The translations under genes and the position numbers were made by a program. A stretch of 64,000 nt of DNA from G020354785 sp964461435 (GTDB lineage Bacteria > Bacteroidota > Bacteroidia > Bacteroidales > UBA10428). Shown one piece after another: positions 25,432 through 34,824 of the stretch. A model generated the notes under the pieces. That model made no database searches. It had not been told where the DNA came from and saw only the letters and a program-made list of their open reading frames with translations. Every line of letters starts with the position of its first letter. Positions within the stretch are counted from its first letter, which is position 1. The stretch lies in the NCBI GenBank assembly GCA_964461435.1, contig CAYWUI010000006.1:35955-99954 (forward strand). The letters are read 5' to 3'.

Positions 25432-26538
25432 CTACCAATAATAACCTATTCCCCATTCCACAAAGTCGGCTTTGGCTTTATGAGCCTTAAGGGAAATGTT
25501 TAACAGGACATGACTGGTTAGCTTATATTTGAGTGCAAGGCGGCTGTAAAAAAGAGATAAATCGGTATACTTTGAATAAAGGTAGCGGCCTATATTTATA
25601 GTCATCAAAACCCTGTTATAAATTAACGTATGTGAACCGTGCAATCCGAATTTGAACAGATTTGACAAATCCTTATTCAATACTCCATCAACAGCCAGTG
25701 CTTCGCTTAAAGACTGGTCGTAAAACAAATCCGCTCCAAGCCCGATTCTTCTCTTAAGGTTCAGATGTCTCTCATACTCAAATGACAATGACGAAATGAA
25801 ATAGTGTTTATTATACAGATTGTCGTACACCTTGACTCCGGCTGAATAAATAACACCATAATAATTCTTTTTGTAATCCCCTGGCAATTCCAGTACTGTT
25901 CTTTCCTTGTCTGTATTATTTATAAAATAACATAATCCGATTGAACCTGACAGCACATTTAACCCGTAATTGGGAGATTTTACCTTTCCGTTGGAACAAT
26001 GTGTAAAGCCAAACTCTCCTAAAATCTCAAGATTTTCTGAAACCTGTATTTTAGTATCAAACCCCAGTCTGAAATATATATTCAAATTGGATCCTATAGC
26101 TGTGTTCAGGTAATTTTCATGAACATCAAATCTTCTGGTCAGATATGACATGCCGAATGAAATACGGTAATTCAATAAGTTCTTATTGTTATCATTTCTG
26201 ATCACAGGTATGTTCATGAATCCGTAAAGGGCATGTACTTTTCCAAGTACTTCGGGATTGCCGTAGTCAAAAAAAACATAGCCAATGCCGGTCCTTGGAT
26301 TTCTGTATAGCTGTTCCCATATATGTCTGCCGAATGTGGGCCTGCTGACATTTATCTCAAATCCATAGACATGTCTTTCAAGCAGGTACAATATTGATTT
26401 GTGATGAGGAATAATAAAGCCGTAATGAAATTTTGAATCAATATAGACGTTCTTAAATATATTCTCTTTATCAGTTGCATAAGTTTCTGAAAGTATAACG
26501 GTAAGTATTGAATATAATATTACAGGTTTTAACTTCAT
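25432..26538 (-). CDS. PagL-like acyloxyacyl hydrolase (lipid A 3-O-deacylase family)
   Basis: A 368-residue exported beta-barrel protein with a signal peptide (MKLKPVILYSILTVILSETYA). GEFGFTHCSNGKVKSPNYGLN carries the His180-x-Ser182-Asn183 arrangement of the PagL active site, in which a His and a Ser act as catalytic residues. The family removes or remodels lipid A acyl chains in the outer membrane. Length is greater than the roughly 170-residue PagL core, as in Bacteroidota members. Substrate is inferred. Confidence 0.75.
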   Translation of the reverse strand: MKLKPVILYSILTVILSETYATDKENIFKNVYIDSKFHYGFIIPHHKSILYLLERHVYGFEINVSRPTFGRHIWEQLYRNPRTGIGYVFFDYGNPEVLGKVHALYGFMNIPVIRNDNNKNLLNYRISFGMSYLTRRFDVHENYLNTAIGSNLNIYFRLGFDTKIQVSENLEILGEFGFTHCSNGKVKSPNYGLNVLSGSIGLCYFINNTDKERTVLELPGDYKKNYYGVIYSAGVKVYDNLYNKHYFISSLSFEYERHLNLKRRIGLGADLFYDQSLSEALAVDGVLNKDLSNLFKFGLHGSHTLIYNRVLMTINIGRYLYSKYTDLSLFYSRLALKYKLTSHVLLNISLKAHKAKADFVEWGIGYYW

Positions 26539-26561
26539 TAAAAAACAGGCAATGTAAAAAA

Positions 26562-26594
26562 CAAATATAAATGGATTTTTTCATTCCGTGTAAA
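26562..26594 (-). promoter_or_regulatory. Candidate Bacteroidota-type promoter of the PagL-like gene
   Basis: On the minus strand TATATTTG (26569 to 26562) is a perfect TAnnTTTG -7 element, preceded after 21 nt by TTTA (26594 to 26591), one base off the TTTG -33 element. It lies 23 nt before the start codon. A second TATATTTG at 26637-26644 on the plus strand could serve gldF but has no clear -33 partner. Confidence 0.4.
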
Positions 26595-26731
26595 CATAAT
26601 AAATAATCACACCATATATTCTACATCAATAATACTTATATTTGGATTATTGATTTAGAATTAAGAAGTATTTATTTCATAAACCTTTGGTATAAAACAC
26701 GGATTTAATATTTAAAATTCAGTCAAGGGAT

Positions 26732-27463
26732 ATGTTTTCATTATTTAAGATAGAAATAAACAGGTTTTTCAGTACTCTTACCGGTTATATAGTTATAGTG
26801 GGTTTTCTTCTTATTAACAGTCTTTATATGTGGGTTTTCCCCGGTGAATTTAATATTCTCGATGCCGGCTATGCTAACATAGATACGTTATTTATAATCT
26901 CTCCCTGGGTTTTCCTGTTCCTCATTCCTGCAATAACCATGAAAATGTTTGCCGATGAAAAAAAAGCAGGGACCATGGATCTTTTATTAACGCGGCCACT
27001 GAGTGATCTGCAGATTGTCCTGGCAAAGTACCTTGCTGCGATAGTACTGGTAGTCTTCTCATTAGTACCCTGTTTAGTCTATTTTCTAAGTGTTTCAATG
27101 TTAGGTAATCCCCCGGGCAACATCGATGCTGCTGCTACATGGGGCTCTTTCATCGGACTGGTCTTTCTGGCTGCAGCCTATACGGGAATAGGCATTTTCT
27201 CTTCCTCACTTACAGATAATATGATTGTCTCCTTCCTTATTTCCGTATCTGTTTCTTTCCTTTTTTTTATTGGCTTTGATTATATAAGCTATATAGATGT
27301 CTTTGGCAGGGCCGGCACATTTATTTTAAGCCTTAGTATCAATGAACATTACAAGTCAATCAGCAGAGGGGTAATTTACCTTAAGGATATCATATACTTT
27401 ATCTCGGTGGTCTCAATATTCCTGCTATTTGCGAAGACAGTCCTCAATAAAAGGCGCTGGTAA
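26732..27463 (+). CDS. gldF: ABC transporter permease GldF
   Basis: A 243-residue membrane protein with six predicted helices, starting MFSLFKIEINRFFSTLTGYIVIVGFL and containing ADEKKAGTMDLLLTRPLSDLQIVLAKYLAA, the ABC-2 permease pattern of GldF. GldA, F and G form an ABC transporter needed for gliding in flavobacteria, although homologues occur in non-gliding Bacteroidota. gldG follows after 20 nt; gldA is not in the window. A good ribosome-binding sequence (AAGGGA) precedes the ATG. Confidence 0.9.
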   Translation: MFSLFKIEINRFFSTLTGYIVIVGFLLINSLYMWVFPGEFNILDAGYANIDTLFIISPWVFLFLIPAITMKMFADEKKAGTMDLLLTRPLSDLQIVLAKYLAAIVLVVFSLVPCLVYFLSVSMLGNPPGNIDAAATWGSFIGLVFLAAAYTGIGIFSSSLTDNMIVSFLISVSVSFLFFIGFDYISYIDVFGRAGTFILSLSINEHYKSISRGVIYLKDIIYFISVVSIFLLFAKTVLNKRRW

Positions 27464-27483
27464 TTTTTTATGACAATAAAATA

Positions 27484-29250
27484 ATGAAATTTACGAATAC
27501 AAGGAAAAAAGATATTATTAAGCTTACCCTCTTACTTGCGATCATTTTATTTATTAATTTCATTGCAGGCTTTACAAATATTAAAATAGACCTTACAAAA
27601 GAAAAAAAATATTCATTGTCCCCTGTATCAAAAGAGATACTGAAAAACCTGGACGATATCGTTTACATAAAAATTTATCTGGATGGTAAGCTGAGTATAC
27701 CCTATAAAAAGTTTAAAAGAAGTATTGAAGATAAACTCGAAGAATTTAAGGTTTACGCGAAGGGCAACCTGGTATATACCTTCATTGATCCTTTAAAAGA
27801 TGCAGATCCTGCCATACAAAATAAAGTACTTTTTGAACTAAAAAAGAAAAGGCTTAATATTATTAATTGCAGGTACAAAAACAGGGAAGGTGATCTTACG
27901 TTTACTGCAATTGTCCCCGGTGCACTGATATCATACAGGGGTAATGAAGTGCCTCTAAACCTGCTCAAAGACGGTCCCATGTCAGACGAGGAAAAGATAA
28001 ACAGCTCACTTGAATTACTTGAATATAAATTCATAAACATGATCCGTAAAATATCAGATGATAATCCCGATACTATTGCTTTCATAATAGGACATGGTGA
28101 ATTATACGGCTATGAGCTTGATGATATTTACCAGGAACTTAAAAACAGCTATGAAGTTAATGACAGTATGAAAATAAGCGGACGGGCGGGAATCCTTGAT
28201 AAGTATAAGTCAATAATCATTGCAAAACCAAGATACAGATTTTCTGAAGCTGACAAGTTTGTAATAGATCAATATATTATGAACGGGGGAAAGGTATTAT
28301 GGCTGATTGATGCTGTATCTGTAAATGCCGACAGTCTGGCAAAAGGTGCGGCTCTGGCTCTTATAAACCAGCTGAATATTGAAGACCAGTTATTCCGTTA
28401 TGGTATCAGAATAAATCCTGTGCTGGTGAAAGATAAGATGTGCAGCATTCTTCCGATAAATGTTGCACCAACAGGTCAGACTGCAGTATGGGAACCTTTT
28501 GACTGGCTGTACTTTCCTTTATTAAATCCTTCAGGTGACCATCCTGTAACAAAAAACACAGGTTATTTGAGATCACAGTTTGTTAATACTATTGACACAT
28601 TAGGATCCCGCAAGTCAGTTAAAAAAACAATATTATTAAAAACCTCAAAAAGAAATAAGCTGGTTAAGGCACCTGCCGTCATCAGGCTAGATGAGATCAA
28701 CTATAATATGCCAGTCAGTGAATTTGATACAGTTGCAAAACCTGTTGCTGTTCTGCTCGAAGGGACATTTGAAAGTGACTTTAAAAACAGGCCTGTTCCT
28801 GATAATCTAACACCGGGTGAGAAAGAAATACCGTTTAAGGATAAAAGCGTAAATACCAAAATGATAATTGTTGCTGATGGCGATGTAATAAGGAATGATT
28901 TCATGGTACTGCCCGACAGAATCCTTATACTGCCGCTTAAAACTGATAAGTATATAGAACATATCAATAATTTTTATAATAAAGAAGTGCTGGCTGCTTT
29001 TTTTGATAATAAAGATTTTATTGTCGATGCTGTTAATTACCTGACAAATACCATGGGAATCACTGAATTAAAAAACAGGGAATACAAATTAAGACTTCTC
29101 GACAGTGAGAAGACCGGCAGCAGAAAAAAACGTTTAAAATGGCAATTAATAAATACTGTGTTCCCTGTTTTTATAATAATTCTCTTCGGCATATTTTATA
29201 ATTATACAAGAAAAAGAAAGTATACTTCACCGGTAGTCCTGAAAGATTAA
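27484..29250 (+). CDS. gldG: Gliding-motility ABC transporter substrate-binding protein GldG
   Basis: A 588-residue protein with an N-terminal membrane helix (about 12-30), then TNIKIDLTKEKKYSLSPVSKEILKNLDDIVYIKIYL, the standard GldG/ABC_transp_aux start, a large extracytoplasmic domain, and a C-terminal membrane helix (about 554-574). It pairs with gldF. Whether the cell glides cannot be told from this window. Confidence 0.92.
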   Translation: MKFTNTRKKDIIKLTLLLAIILFINFIAGFTNIKIDLTKEKKYSLSPVSKEILKNLDDIVYIKIYLDGKLSIPYKKFKRSIEDKLEEFKVYAKGNLVYTFIDPLKDADPAIQNKVLFELKKKRLNIINCRYKNREGDLTFTAIVPGALISYRGNEVPLNLLKDGPMSDEEKINSSLELLEYKFINMIRKISDDNPDTIAFIIGHGELYGYELDDIYQELKNSYEVNDSMKISGRAGILDKYKSIIIAKPRYRFSEADKFVIDQYIMNGGKVLWLIDAVSVNADSLAKGAALALINQLNIEDQLFRYGIRINPVLVKDKMCSILPINVAPTGQTAVWEPFDWLYFPLLNPSGDHPVTKNTGYLRSQFVNTIDTLGSRKSVKKTILLKTSKRNKLVKAPAVIRLDEINYNMPVSEFDTVAKPVAVLLEGTFESDFKNRPVPDNLTPGEKEIPFKDKSVNTKMIIVADGDVIRNDFMVLPDRILILPLKTDKYIEHINNFYNKEVLAAFFDNKDFIVDAVNYLTNTMGITELKNREYKLRLLDSEKTGSRKKRLKWQLINTVFPVFIIILFGIFYNYTRKRKYTSPVVLKD

Positions 29251-29430
29251 AATGAGGCTCACAGAGTGTAAATACATTGATTTTGATCCTATACTTCAGG
29301 ATGTTGACTATTTTCTGAAAAAATAATTATCTACAGGACTGGAAATAATAATTTTTTTGTAATATTGATACACTATTAAAACAAGGTAACAATTCAAATA
29401 TTCCTGGAATAATACTTAAACTTTTAACAA

Positions 29431-30564
29431 ATGAAATTTGTAGTATCAAGTGTTGATCTTTTAAATCATTTGCAATCAGTAAACAGGGTAATAAATCCCA
29501 AAAACACATTACCTATACTTGACAATTTTCTTTTTGATCTTAAGGGAAAAGAGCTGAAAATTACTGCCTCGGATTTGGAAACAACGATGATAACCTCTAT
29601 GGAGCTTGAGAATGCCAATGAATCAGGGAGCATAGCTGTACCTGCCCGACTGCTGACAGATTCGCTCAAAGAGTTTCCCGAACAGCCGCTAACATTTGAT
29701 ATTAACCTTGAAACCCTTTCTGTTGTAATTAATACAGAAAACGGACAATTTACCATAGTAGGCCAGAAAGGTTCGGATTTCCCCCAGATCCCTCCAATAA
29801 AGGAAGACAAAAAATCGAGTTACCATATTAGTTATGAAATACTTGCAAACGGACTGAATAATACATTTTTTGCCACTGCCGACGATGAGTTAAGGCCTGT
29901 TATGAATGGGATATTTTTTGAACTGGCCCCTGACAGTTTAACATTTGTTGCTTCAGATGCACATAAACTTGTAAGGTATAAGAGGGAAGATGCCAAAACT
30001 GATATAAACTCATCATTTATATTGCCAAAAAAGCCGGCCAGCCTGCTCAGAAATATTATTTCCAAAGACAAAGAAAAGCAGGTTGCAATAGAGTTCGACG
30101 ATAAAAATGCATTTTTTACTCTGGCAAAGTATAAATTGGTATGCAGACTTGTAGAAGGTAATTACCCGAGTTATAATTCAGTAATTCCTACAGATAATAC
30201 AAATAAATTAATTATTGACAGGCTTAATTTTTTAAATACCCTTAAGCGCGTATCAATATTTTCCAATCAGGCAAGTAATTTAGTTAAATTAAAATTAAAG
30301 GGAAATCAATTAACTGTTTCAGCACAGGATATTGACTTCTCAATTTCAGCTTATGAAAGGCTTTCATGCCAGTATGAAGGAGATGATATGGAAATAGGCT
30401 TCAAATCGATATTTTTAATCGAAATATTATCCAATCTTAAATCCTCTGACATTGTAATGGAACTCTCCGATCCTTCCAGAGCAGGGTTGTTCCTCCCATT
30501 GCAGAAAGATAATGATGATGAAGATGTGCTAATGCTTCTTATGCCGATGATGATAAATGCTTAA
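29431..30564 (+). CDS. dnaN: DNA polymerase III beta subunit (sliding clamp)
   Basis: A 377-residue protein with three clamp domains. MKFVVSSVDLLNHLQSVNRVINPKNTLPILDNFLF, then FVASDAHKLVRYK and the C-terminal LLMPMMIN are typical of Bacteroidota DnaN. It encircles DNA and tethers polymerase III. It lies apart from any dnaA or origin signature, as is common in this phylum. Confidence 0.96.
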   Translation: MKFVVSSVDLLNHLQSVNRVINPKNTLPILDNFLFDLKGKELKITASDLETTMITSMELENANESGSIAVPARLLTDSLKEFPEQPLTFDINLETLSVVINTENGQFTIVGQKGSDFPQIPPIKEDKKSSYHISYEILANGLNNTFFATADDELRPVMNGIFFELAPDSLTFVASDAHKLVRYKREDAKTDINSSFILPKKPASLLRNIISKDKEKQVAIEFDDKNAFFTLAKYKLVCRLVEGNYPSYNSVIPTDNTNKLIIDRLNFLNTLKRVSIFSNQASNLVKLKLKGNQLTVSAQDIDFSISAYERLSCQYEGDDMEIGFKSIFLIEILSNLKSSDIVMELSDPSRAGLFLPLQKDNDDEDVLMLLMPMMINA

Positions 30565-30573
30565 TTGTTAATC

Positions 30574-30594
30574 ATAAAAAAGCTTCTTTTTTAT
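30574..30594 (+). terminator. AT-rich hairpin after dnaN
   Basis: ATAAAAAAG (30574-30582) and CTTTTTTAT (30586-30594) form a perfect 9-bp inverted repeat with a 3-nt loop, 10 nt after the dnaN stop and before the exonuclease gene. It could be a weak terminator but has no GC-rich core. Confidence 0.3.
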
Positions 30595-30624
30595 AACATT
30601 TTTTGCCTCTTTTAACACTATTAA

Positions 30625-31392
30625 ATGAAACTTGAATTAAGAAATCCCCTAATATTTTTTGATCTGGAGACTACCGGAATAAATATTTCAAGTGACAGGA
30701 TTGTAGAAATATCATACTTAAAAATATATCCTAATGGCGATGAAGAGTCAAAGACAATTAAAGTAAATCCAACAATACCCATTCCTGAAAAATCAACACT
30801 TATTCATGGAATAACTGATGAAGATGTTAAGGATGCTCCCGTATTTGCTGAGGTAGCCAAAACACTCACAAAAATAATAGAAGGATGCGATCTGGCAGGG
30901 TATAATTCCAATAAATTTGATATTCCTCTCCTGGCAGAGGAGTATTTAAGGGCAGACATTGATATAGACCTTAAGAAAAGAAAGTTTGTTGATGTGCAGG
31001 TGATTTTTCACAAGAAGGAACAAAGAACACTTGGTGCAGCATATAAATTTTACTGCAATAAGGAACTGGATGAAGCCCACAGTGCTGAGGCCGATACCAG
31101 GGCTACCTATGAAATTCTTAAAGCCCAGCTTGAAAAATATGATGATTTGCCTAATGACATAGACAAACTTGCAGCCTTCTCGAGCCATAACAGAAACGTT
31201 GATTTTGCCGGAAGAATCGTATATAATGACAAGGGAGAAGAAATATTTAACTTCGGCAAATATAAAGGGCAAAAGGTTGAAGACATATTTAAAAAAGATC
31301 CTGCATATTATGGATGGATAATAAATAACGATTTCCCCCTTTATACTAAAAAAGTATTGACCTCTATCAAATTAAAAGGAGCATTTAAATAG
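30625..31392 (+). CDS. DEDDh 3'-5' exonuclease (DNA polymerase III epsilon-like)
   Basis: A 255-residue protein with the DEDDh exonuclease motifs: IFFDLETTGI (Exo I), HGITDEDV, AGYNSNKFDIPLL (Exo II) and HSAEADTRATYE (Exo III). After residue 205 comes a short domain, FNFGKYKGQKVEDIFKKDPAYYGWIINNDFP, like the C-terminal module of exonuclease X-type proteins. It is probably a proofreading or repair exonuclease. It is 60 nt downstream of dnaN and 9 nt upstream of the FAH gene. Confidence 0.9.
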   Translation: MKLELRNPLIFFDLETTGINISSDRIVEISYLKIYPNGDEESKTIKVNPTIPIPEKSTLIHGITDEDVKDAPVFAEVAKTLTKIIEGCDLAGYNSNKFDIPLLAEEYLRADIDIDLKKRKFVDVQVIFHKKEQRTLGAAYKFYCNKELDEAHSAEADTRATYEILKAQLEKYDDLPNDIDKLAAFSSHNRNVDFAGRIVYNDKGEEIFNFGKYKGQKVEDIFKKDPAYYGWIINNDFPLYTKKVLTSIKLKGAFK

Positions 31393-31401
31393 ATTTACGG
31401 C

Positions 31402-32013
31402 ATGAAAATAATCTGTATAGGAAGAAATTACAGGGAACATGCAAAAGAACTAAACCAGCCTGTTCCTGCAGAACCGATATTTTTCATGAAGCCTGATTCG
31501 TCAATTATAAATAATAATAAGCCCTTCTTCCTGCCTGATTTTTCGGGAGAAATACATCATGAGGTCGAGATTGTCATTAAAATTTGCCGGCTGGGGAAAA
31601 ATATTGATGAAAAGTATGCCCATCGTTATTACGAAGATATAGGCATCGGTATTGATTTTACTGCACGTGACCTGCAGCGAAAATGTATTGAAAAAGGTTA
31701 TCCATGGGAGATATCAAAAGCATTTGACGGATCTGCCCCACTGGGCAGGTTCCTTAAAAAAAGCAAATTGCCGGATATAAGTTCAATTACTTTCCAGCTG
31801 GATATTAACGGTAATACTATTCAGAAAGGGAACACCAAAGATTTAATTTTTTCTTTTGACAAACTCATTGCTTACATATCCGGATTTGTCACTCTTAAAA
31901 TAGGGGATCTTATTTTTACAGGCACCCCTGCCGGAGTAGGCACTGTAAAGATAGGTGATCATCTTTCTGCCTCTGTTGAGGGAATAGTACTTTTGGATTT
32001 CTTTATCAGATAA
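31402..32013 (+). CDS. Fumarylacetoacetate hydrolase family protein
   Basis: A 203-residue protein matching the short FAHD1/YcgM type: IICIGRNYREHAKEL, FMKPDSSII, HHEVEIVIKI (metal ligands), GIGIDFTARDLQ, and FTGTPAGVG. Members act as acylpyruvate hydrolases, oxaloacetate decarboxylases or isomerases; the substrate cannot be fixed here. Confidence 0.92.
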   Translation: MKIICIGRNYREHAKELNQPVPAEPIFFMKPDSSIINNNKPFFLPDFSGEIHHEVEIVIKICRLGKNIDEKYAHRYYEDIGIGIDFTARDLQRKCIEKGYPWEISKAFDGSAPLGRFLKKSKLPDISSITFQLDINGNTIQKGNTKDLIFSFDKLIAYISGFVTLKIGDLIFTGTPAGVGTVKIGDHLSASVEGIVLLDFFIR

Positions 32014-32132
32014 AGCATTTAAACCGGTCAACAGAGCGAGGAATATTTTTGAAGTAACTATTTAACTTTGCCGGCAATTCCTTCCCGTTATATTATCGGC
32101 ATTTATACCCAGAAGCTTTCGGAATTCAGAAT

Positions 32133-33158
32133 TTACATAACCAGAACTTTTGCTCCTTTAATTTTTCTTTGTTTTATTTCCAGCAGGGCTTTATTTGCTC
32201 CTTTAAGAGAATATTTCTGAATTTCAGGTTTTATAGGTATTTCAGAAGCTATTTTTAAAAATTCACTTACATCATTACGTTCAACGTTAGCAACACTTTT
32301 TATTTCTTTTTCCATCCACAGATGCTTTGAATAATCCATTTTCATAAGATAGTCTATATCAATACTTTCTTTCCTTATGGCATTTATTACCAGTCTTCCT
32401 CCCGGGGCAAGATTATTAAGGGCTTCAACAACGGGTTTCCATACCGGTGTTGTATCAATTATACTATCAAGATTGACAGGTGATATATCTGTAGTATCAC
32501 CTGTCCACACAGCTCCTAATTGACGTGCAAAATTCCTTTCCTCTTCACTTCTTGCAAAAACATAAACCTCTGTATCGGGGTATTTGTACCTGACCATTTT
32601 AAGTACCAGATGAGCAGATGCCCCAAAACCTGTTAATCCCAGGGTTTGCCCGTTCTTTAGGCCTGTAAGCTTTAAGGAACGATAACCTATTGCTCCTGCA
32701 CATAACAGGGGAGCGGCTTCAGAATCAGAAAACACTTCAGGAATTTTGAATATAAAGTCCTTTTTAGCCACCATGTACTCGGCATAACCTCCATGTACAT
32801 CCCTGCCTGTTGCCATAAAAAAGGGACAAAGATTTTCTTGTCCTGACAGGCAGTATTTACATTTTCCACACGATGAATAGATCCACGCCACGCCAACCCT
32901 GTCTCCGGTTTTAATTACATTACTCTTATCGTACATATCCTCAACAATTCCGACAACCTGGTGGCCGGGCACAACCGGGAATTTGCAGGGAGATGTCCTG
33001 CCTTCAATCTCATCCAGTTCTGTATGACAGACTCCACAAACATTTATCTTTATTAAAACTTCATCACTGGCAGCCTTTGGTTTAGGAATATCTGACAGAT
33101 CCAGAGGCTTATTGTTTACTGTCAAATCACATACTCTGTTTAAAAGCATTGCTTTCAT
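32133..33158 (-). CDS. Zinc-dependent alcohol dehydrogenase
   Basis: A 341-residue medium-chain dehydrogenase. The catalytic zinc region is NVCGVCHTELDEIEGR with VPGHQVVGIVE. Structural-zinc cysteines are in CGKCKYCLSGQENLC, and the cofactor-binding region is GLTGFGASAHLVLKM. It reversibly converts alcohols and aldehydes with NAD(P)H. It follows pyk by 19 nt on the same strand, so co-expression with fermentative glycolysis is plausible. Confidence 0.92.
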   Translation of the reverse strand: MKAMLLNRVCDLTVNNKPLDLSDIPKPKAASDEVLIKINVCGVCHTELDEIEGRTSPCKFPVVPGHQVVGIVEDMYDKSNVIKTGDRVGVAWIYSSCGKCKYCLSGQENLCPFFMATGRDVHGGYAEYMVAKKDFIFKIPEVFSDSEAAPLLCAGAIGYRSLKLTGLKNGQTLGLTGFGASAHLVLKMVRYKYPDTEVYVFARSEEERNFARQLGAVWTGDTTDISPVNLDSIIDTTPVWKPVVEALNNLAPGGRLVINAIRKESIDIDYLMKMDYSKHLWMEKEIKSVANVERNDVSEFLKIASEIPIKPEIQKYSLKGANKALLEIKQRKIKGAKVLVM

Positions 33159-33177
33159 GGTCAGGTTTCGTATTTAA

Positions 33178-34611
33178 TTATTTGACATGACTAATCTTCA
33201 TCATATTTGTCTGACCCCGCTTACTGACAGGTATACTTCCAACATGTACAACAACATCATCATCCTTAATAAATCCTTTCTGTTTCAATATTGTAATAGT
33301 ATGATTAATACCGTCATTAATGTGTCGTTCATGCTTAAGATAAAATGCCCTTACGCCCCATAGCAGCGACAATTTTTTAACCAGTTCATTATTTGATGTA
33401 AAAACAAAAATACTGGATTTTGGTCTGTGGCTTGATATTTTAAATGCAGTGGCACCTGAGTGAGTAAAAGTAATAATTGCCCGGGCATCTGTTAAATCAG
33501 CCATCTTACATGCATTGTAGCAAATAGAATCAGGCAGGTATGATAGGGTATTACACTCAGGTATATGTTCATGATTTAAGACAAATTCAGTTCCTTCAGC
33601 ATAATCTATAACTCTTTGCATGGCCCTGATAGAGGCTACAGGATATTTGCCTATTGAAGTTTCCCCGCTAAGCATAAGGGTATCTGCCCCATCAAAAACA
33701 GCATTTGCCACATCATTAGCTTCAGCACGGGTAGGACTGAAGTTTGATATCATGCTTTCAAGCATCTGTGTTGCAATAATGACCGGTTTTGACTTATTGA
33801 TACACTTATTTACAATTTGTTTCTGGATGTAAGGAACACGGTCAAACGGCACTTCAACACCCAGGTCTCCCCTGGCAACCATTATGCCGTCTGAAATATC
33901 AATAATATTATCAATTTCTTTCAACGCTTCAGGCTTCTCAATTTTAGCTATTACCTTAACATGCTTCTTCTTTTTCTTTATCAGAGCTTTTAAATCAACA
34001 ATATCGGCAGCTGATCTCACAAAAGAAAGTCCGATCCAGTCTATTTCATGGTTTAAAATAAAATTTACATCATCAATATCTTTTTCTGTAAGACTGGGAA
34101 GTGAGATTTTGGTATCAGGCAGGTTCACTCCCTTTTTTGATAATAAGATACCCCCGTGAATAATTCTTGCTTTGACCTTATCCCTATTATTAGTTTCAAC
34201 AACTTCCAATTTTATTTTGCCATCATCTATAAGAATTACTTCTCCCTTTTTAACATCCTTTGCAAACTCCTTGTAGCTGATATATAATGTATCCTTATCT
34301 CCTGTTCCGTCTCCTGATATTAAGGTAATCTCTTTATCTTCTGACAGTTCAACCGAGCCATTTAATACCTCCCTTATCCTTATCTTGGGCCCCTGCAGAT
34401 CTGCTAATATTGCAACATTACTTTTAAATTCATTGTTCAGCTCAAGGATAGTATTAATAACTTTTAAATGCTCTGCATGCGCGCCATGAGAAAAATTTAA
34501 CCTGCATACATCTATACCTTCAACAAACAATTTTCTGAGAATATCTTTTGAAGAAGATCCCGGGCCTATGGTTGCTATAATTTTTGTTTTTGAACGGTCA
34601 TGTCTTTCCAT
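33178..34611 (-). CDS. pyk: Pyruvate kinase
   Basis: A 477-residue protein: RSKTKIIATIGPGSSS start, ICRLNFSHG-like VCRLNFSHGAH, the active-site KVIAKIEKPEALKEIDNIIDISDGIMVARGDLGVEVP, and a C-terminal regulatory domain. It makes pyruvate and ATP from phosphoenolpyruvate and ADP. It is divergent from the MATE gene across 213 bp in which I see no other gene. Confidence 0.97.
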   Translation of the reverse strand: MERHDRSKTKIIATIGPGSSSKDILRKLFVEGIDVCRLNFSHGAHAEHLKVINTILELNNEFKSNVAILADLQGPKIRIREVLNGSVELSEDKEITLISGDGTGDKDTLYISYKEFAKDVKKGEVILIDDGKIKLEVVETNNRDKVKARIIHGGILLSKKGVNLPDTKISLPSLTEKDIDDVNFILNHEIDWIGLSFVRSAADIVDLKALIKKKKKHVKVIAKIEKPEALKEIDNIIDISDGIMVARGDLGVEVPFDRVPYIQKQIVNKCINKSKPVIIATQMLESMISNFSPTRAEANDVANAVFDGADTLMLSGETSIGKYPVASIRAMQRVIDYAEGTEFVLNHEHIPECNTLSYLPDSICYNACKMADLTDARAIITFTHSGATAFKISSHRPKSSIFVFTSNNELVKKLSLLWGVRAFYLKHERHINDGINHTITILKQKGFIKDDDVVVHVGSIPVSKRGQTNMMKISHVK

Positions 34612-34824
34612 AACTAAAAGGTTCAGATTTTGACAAATAATACTTCATTTAAAGTCAAATTTAAAATGAATTAGTTTAATACTTTGTTTTTCAAATACAA
34701 AATTTAAACATATATCCTAAAAATAATAATTCAACCGGTAACAGAAAAAGAACAATATAAGTATTATTTTGTTGTTTAAAATTAAATAATGAACTTTGGA
34801 TTTTTTTCAGCATTACAGGCCTAA

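Noticed and set aside
29252..29326. A 24-codon frame (MRLTECKYIDFDPILQDVDYFLKK) between gldG and dnaN
   Set aside because: Too short to support; no family, no clear ribosome-binding site. It could be a remnant or a small peptide gene but cannot be claimed.
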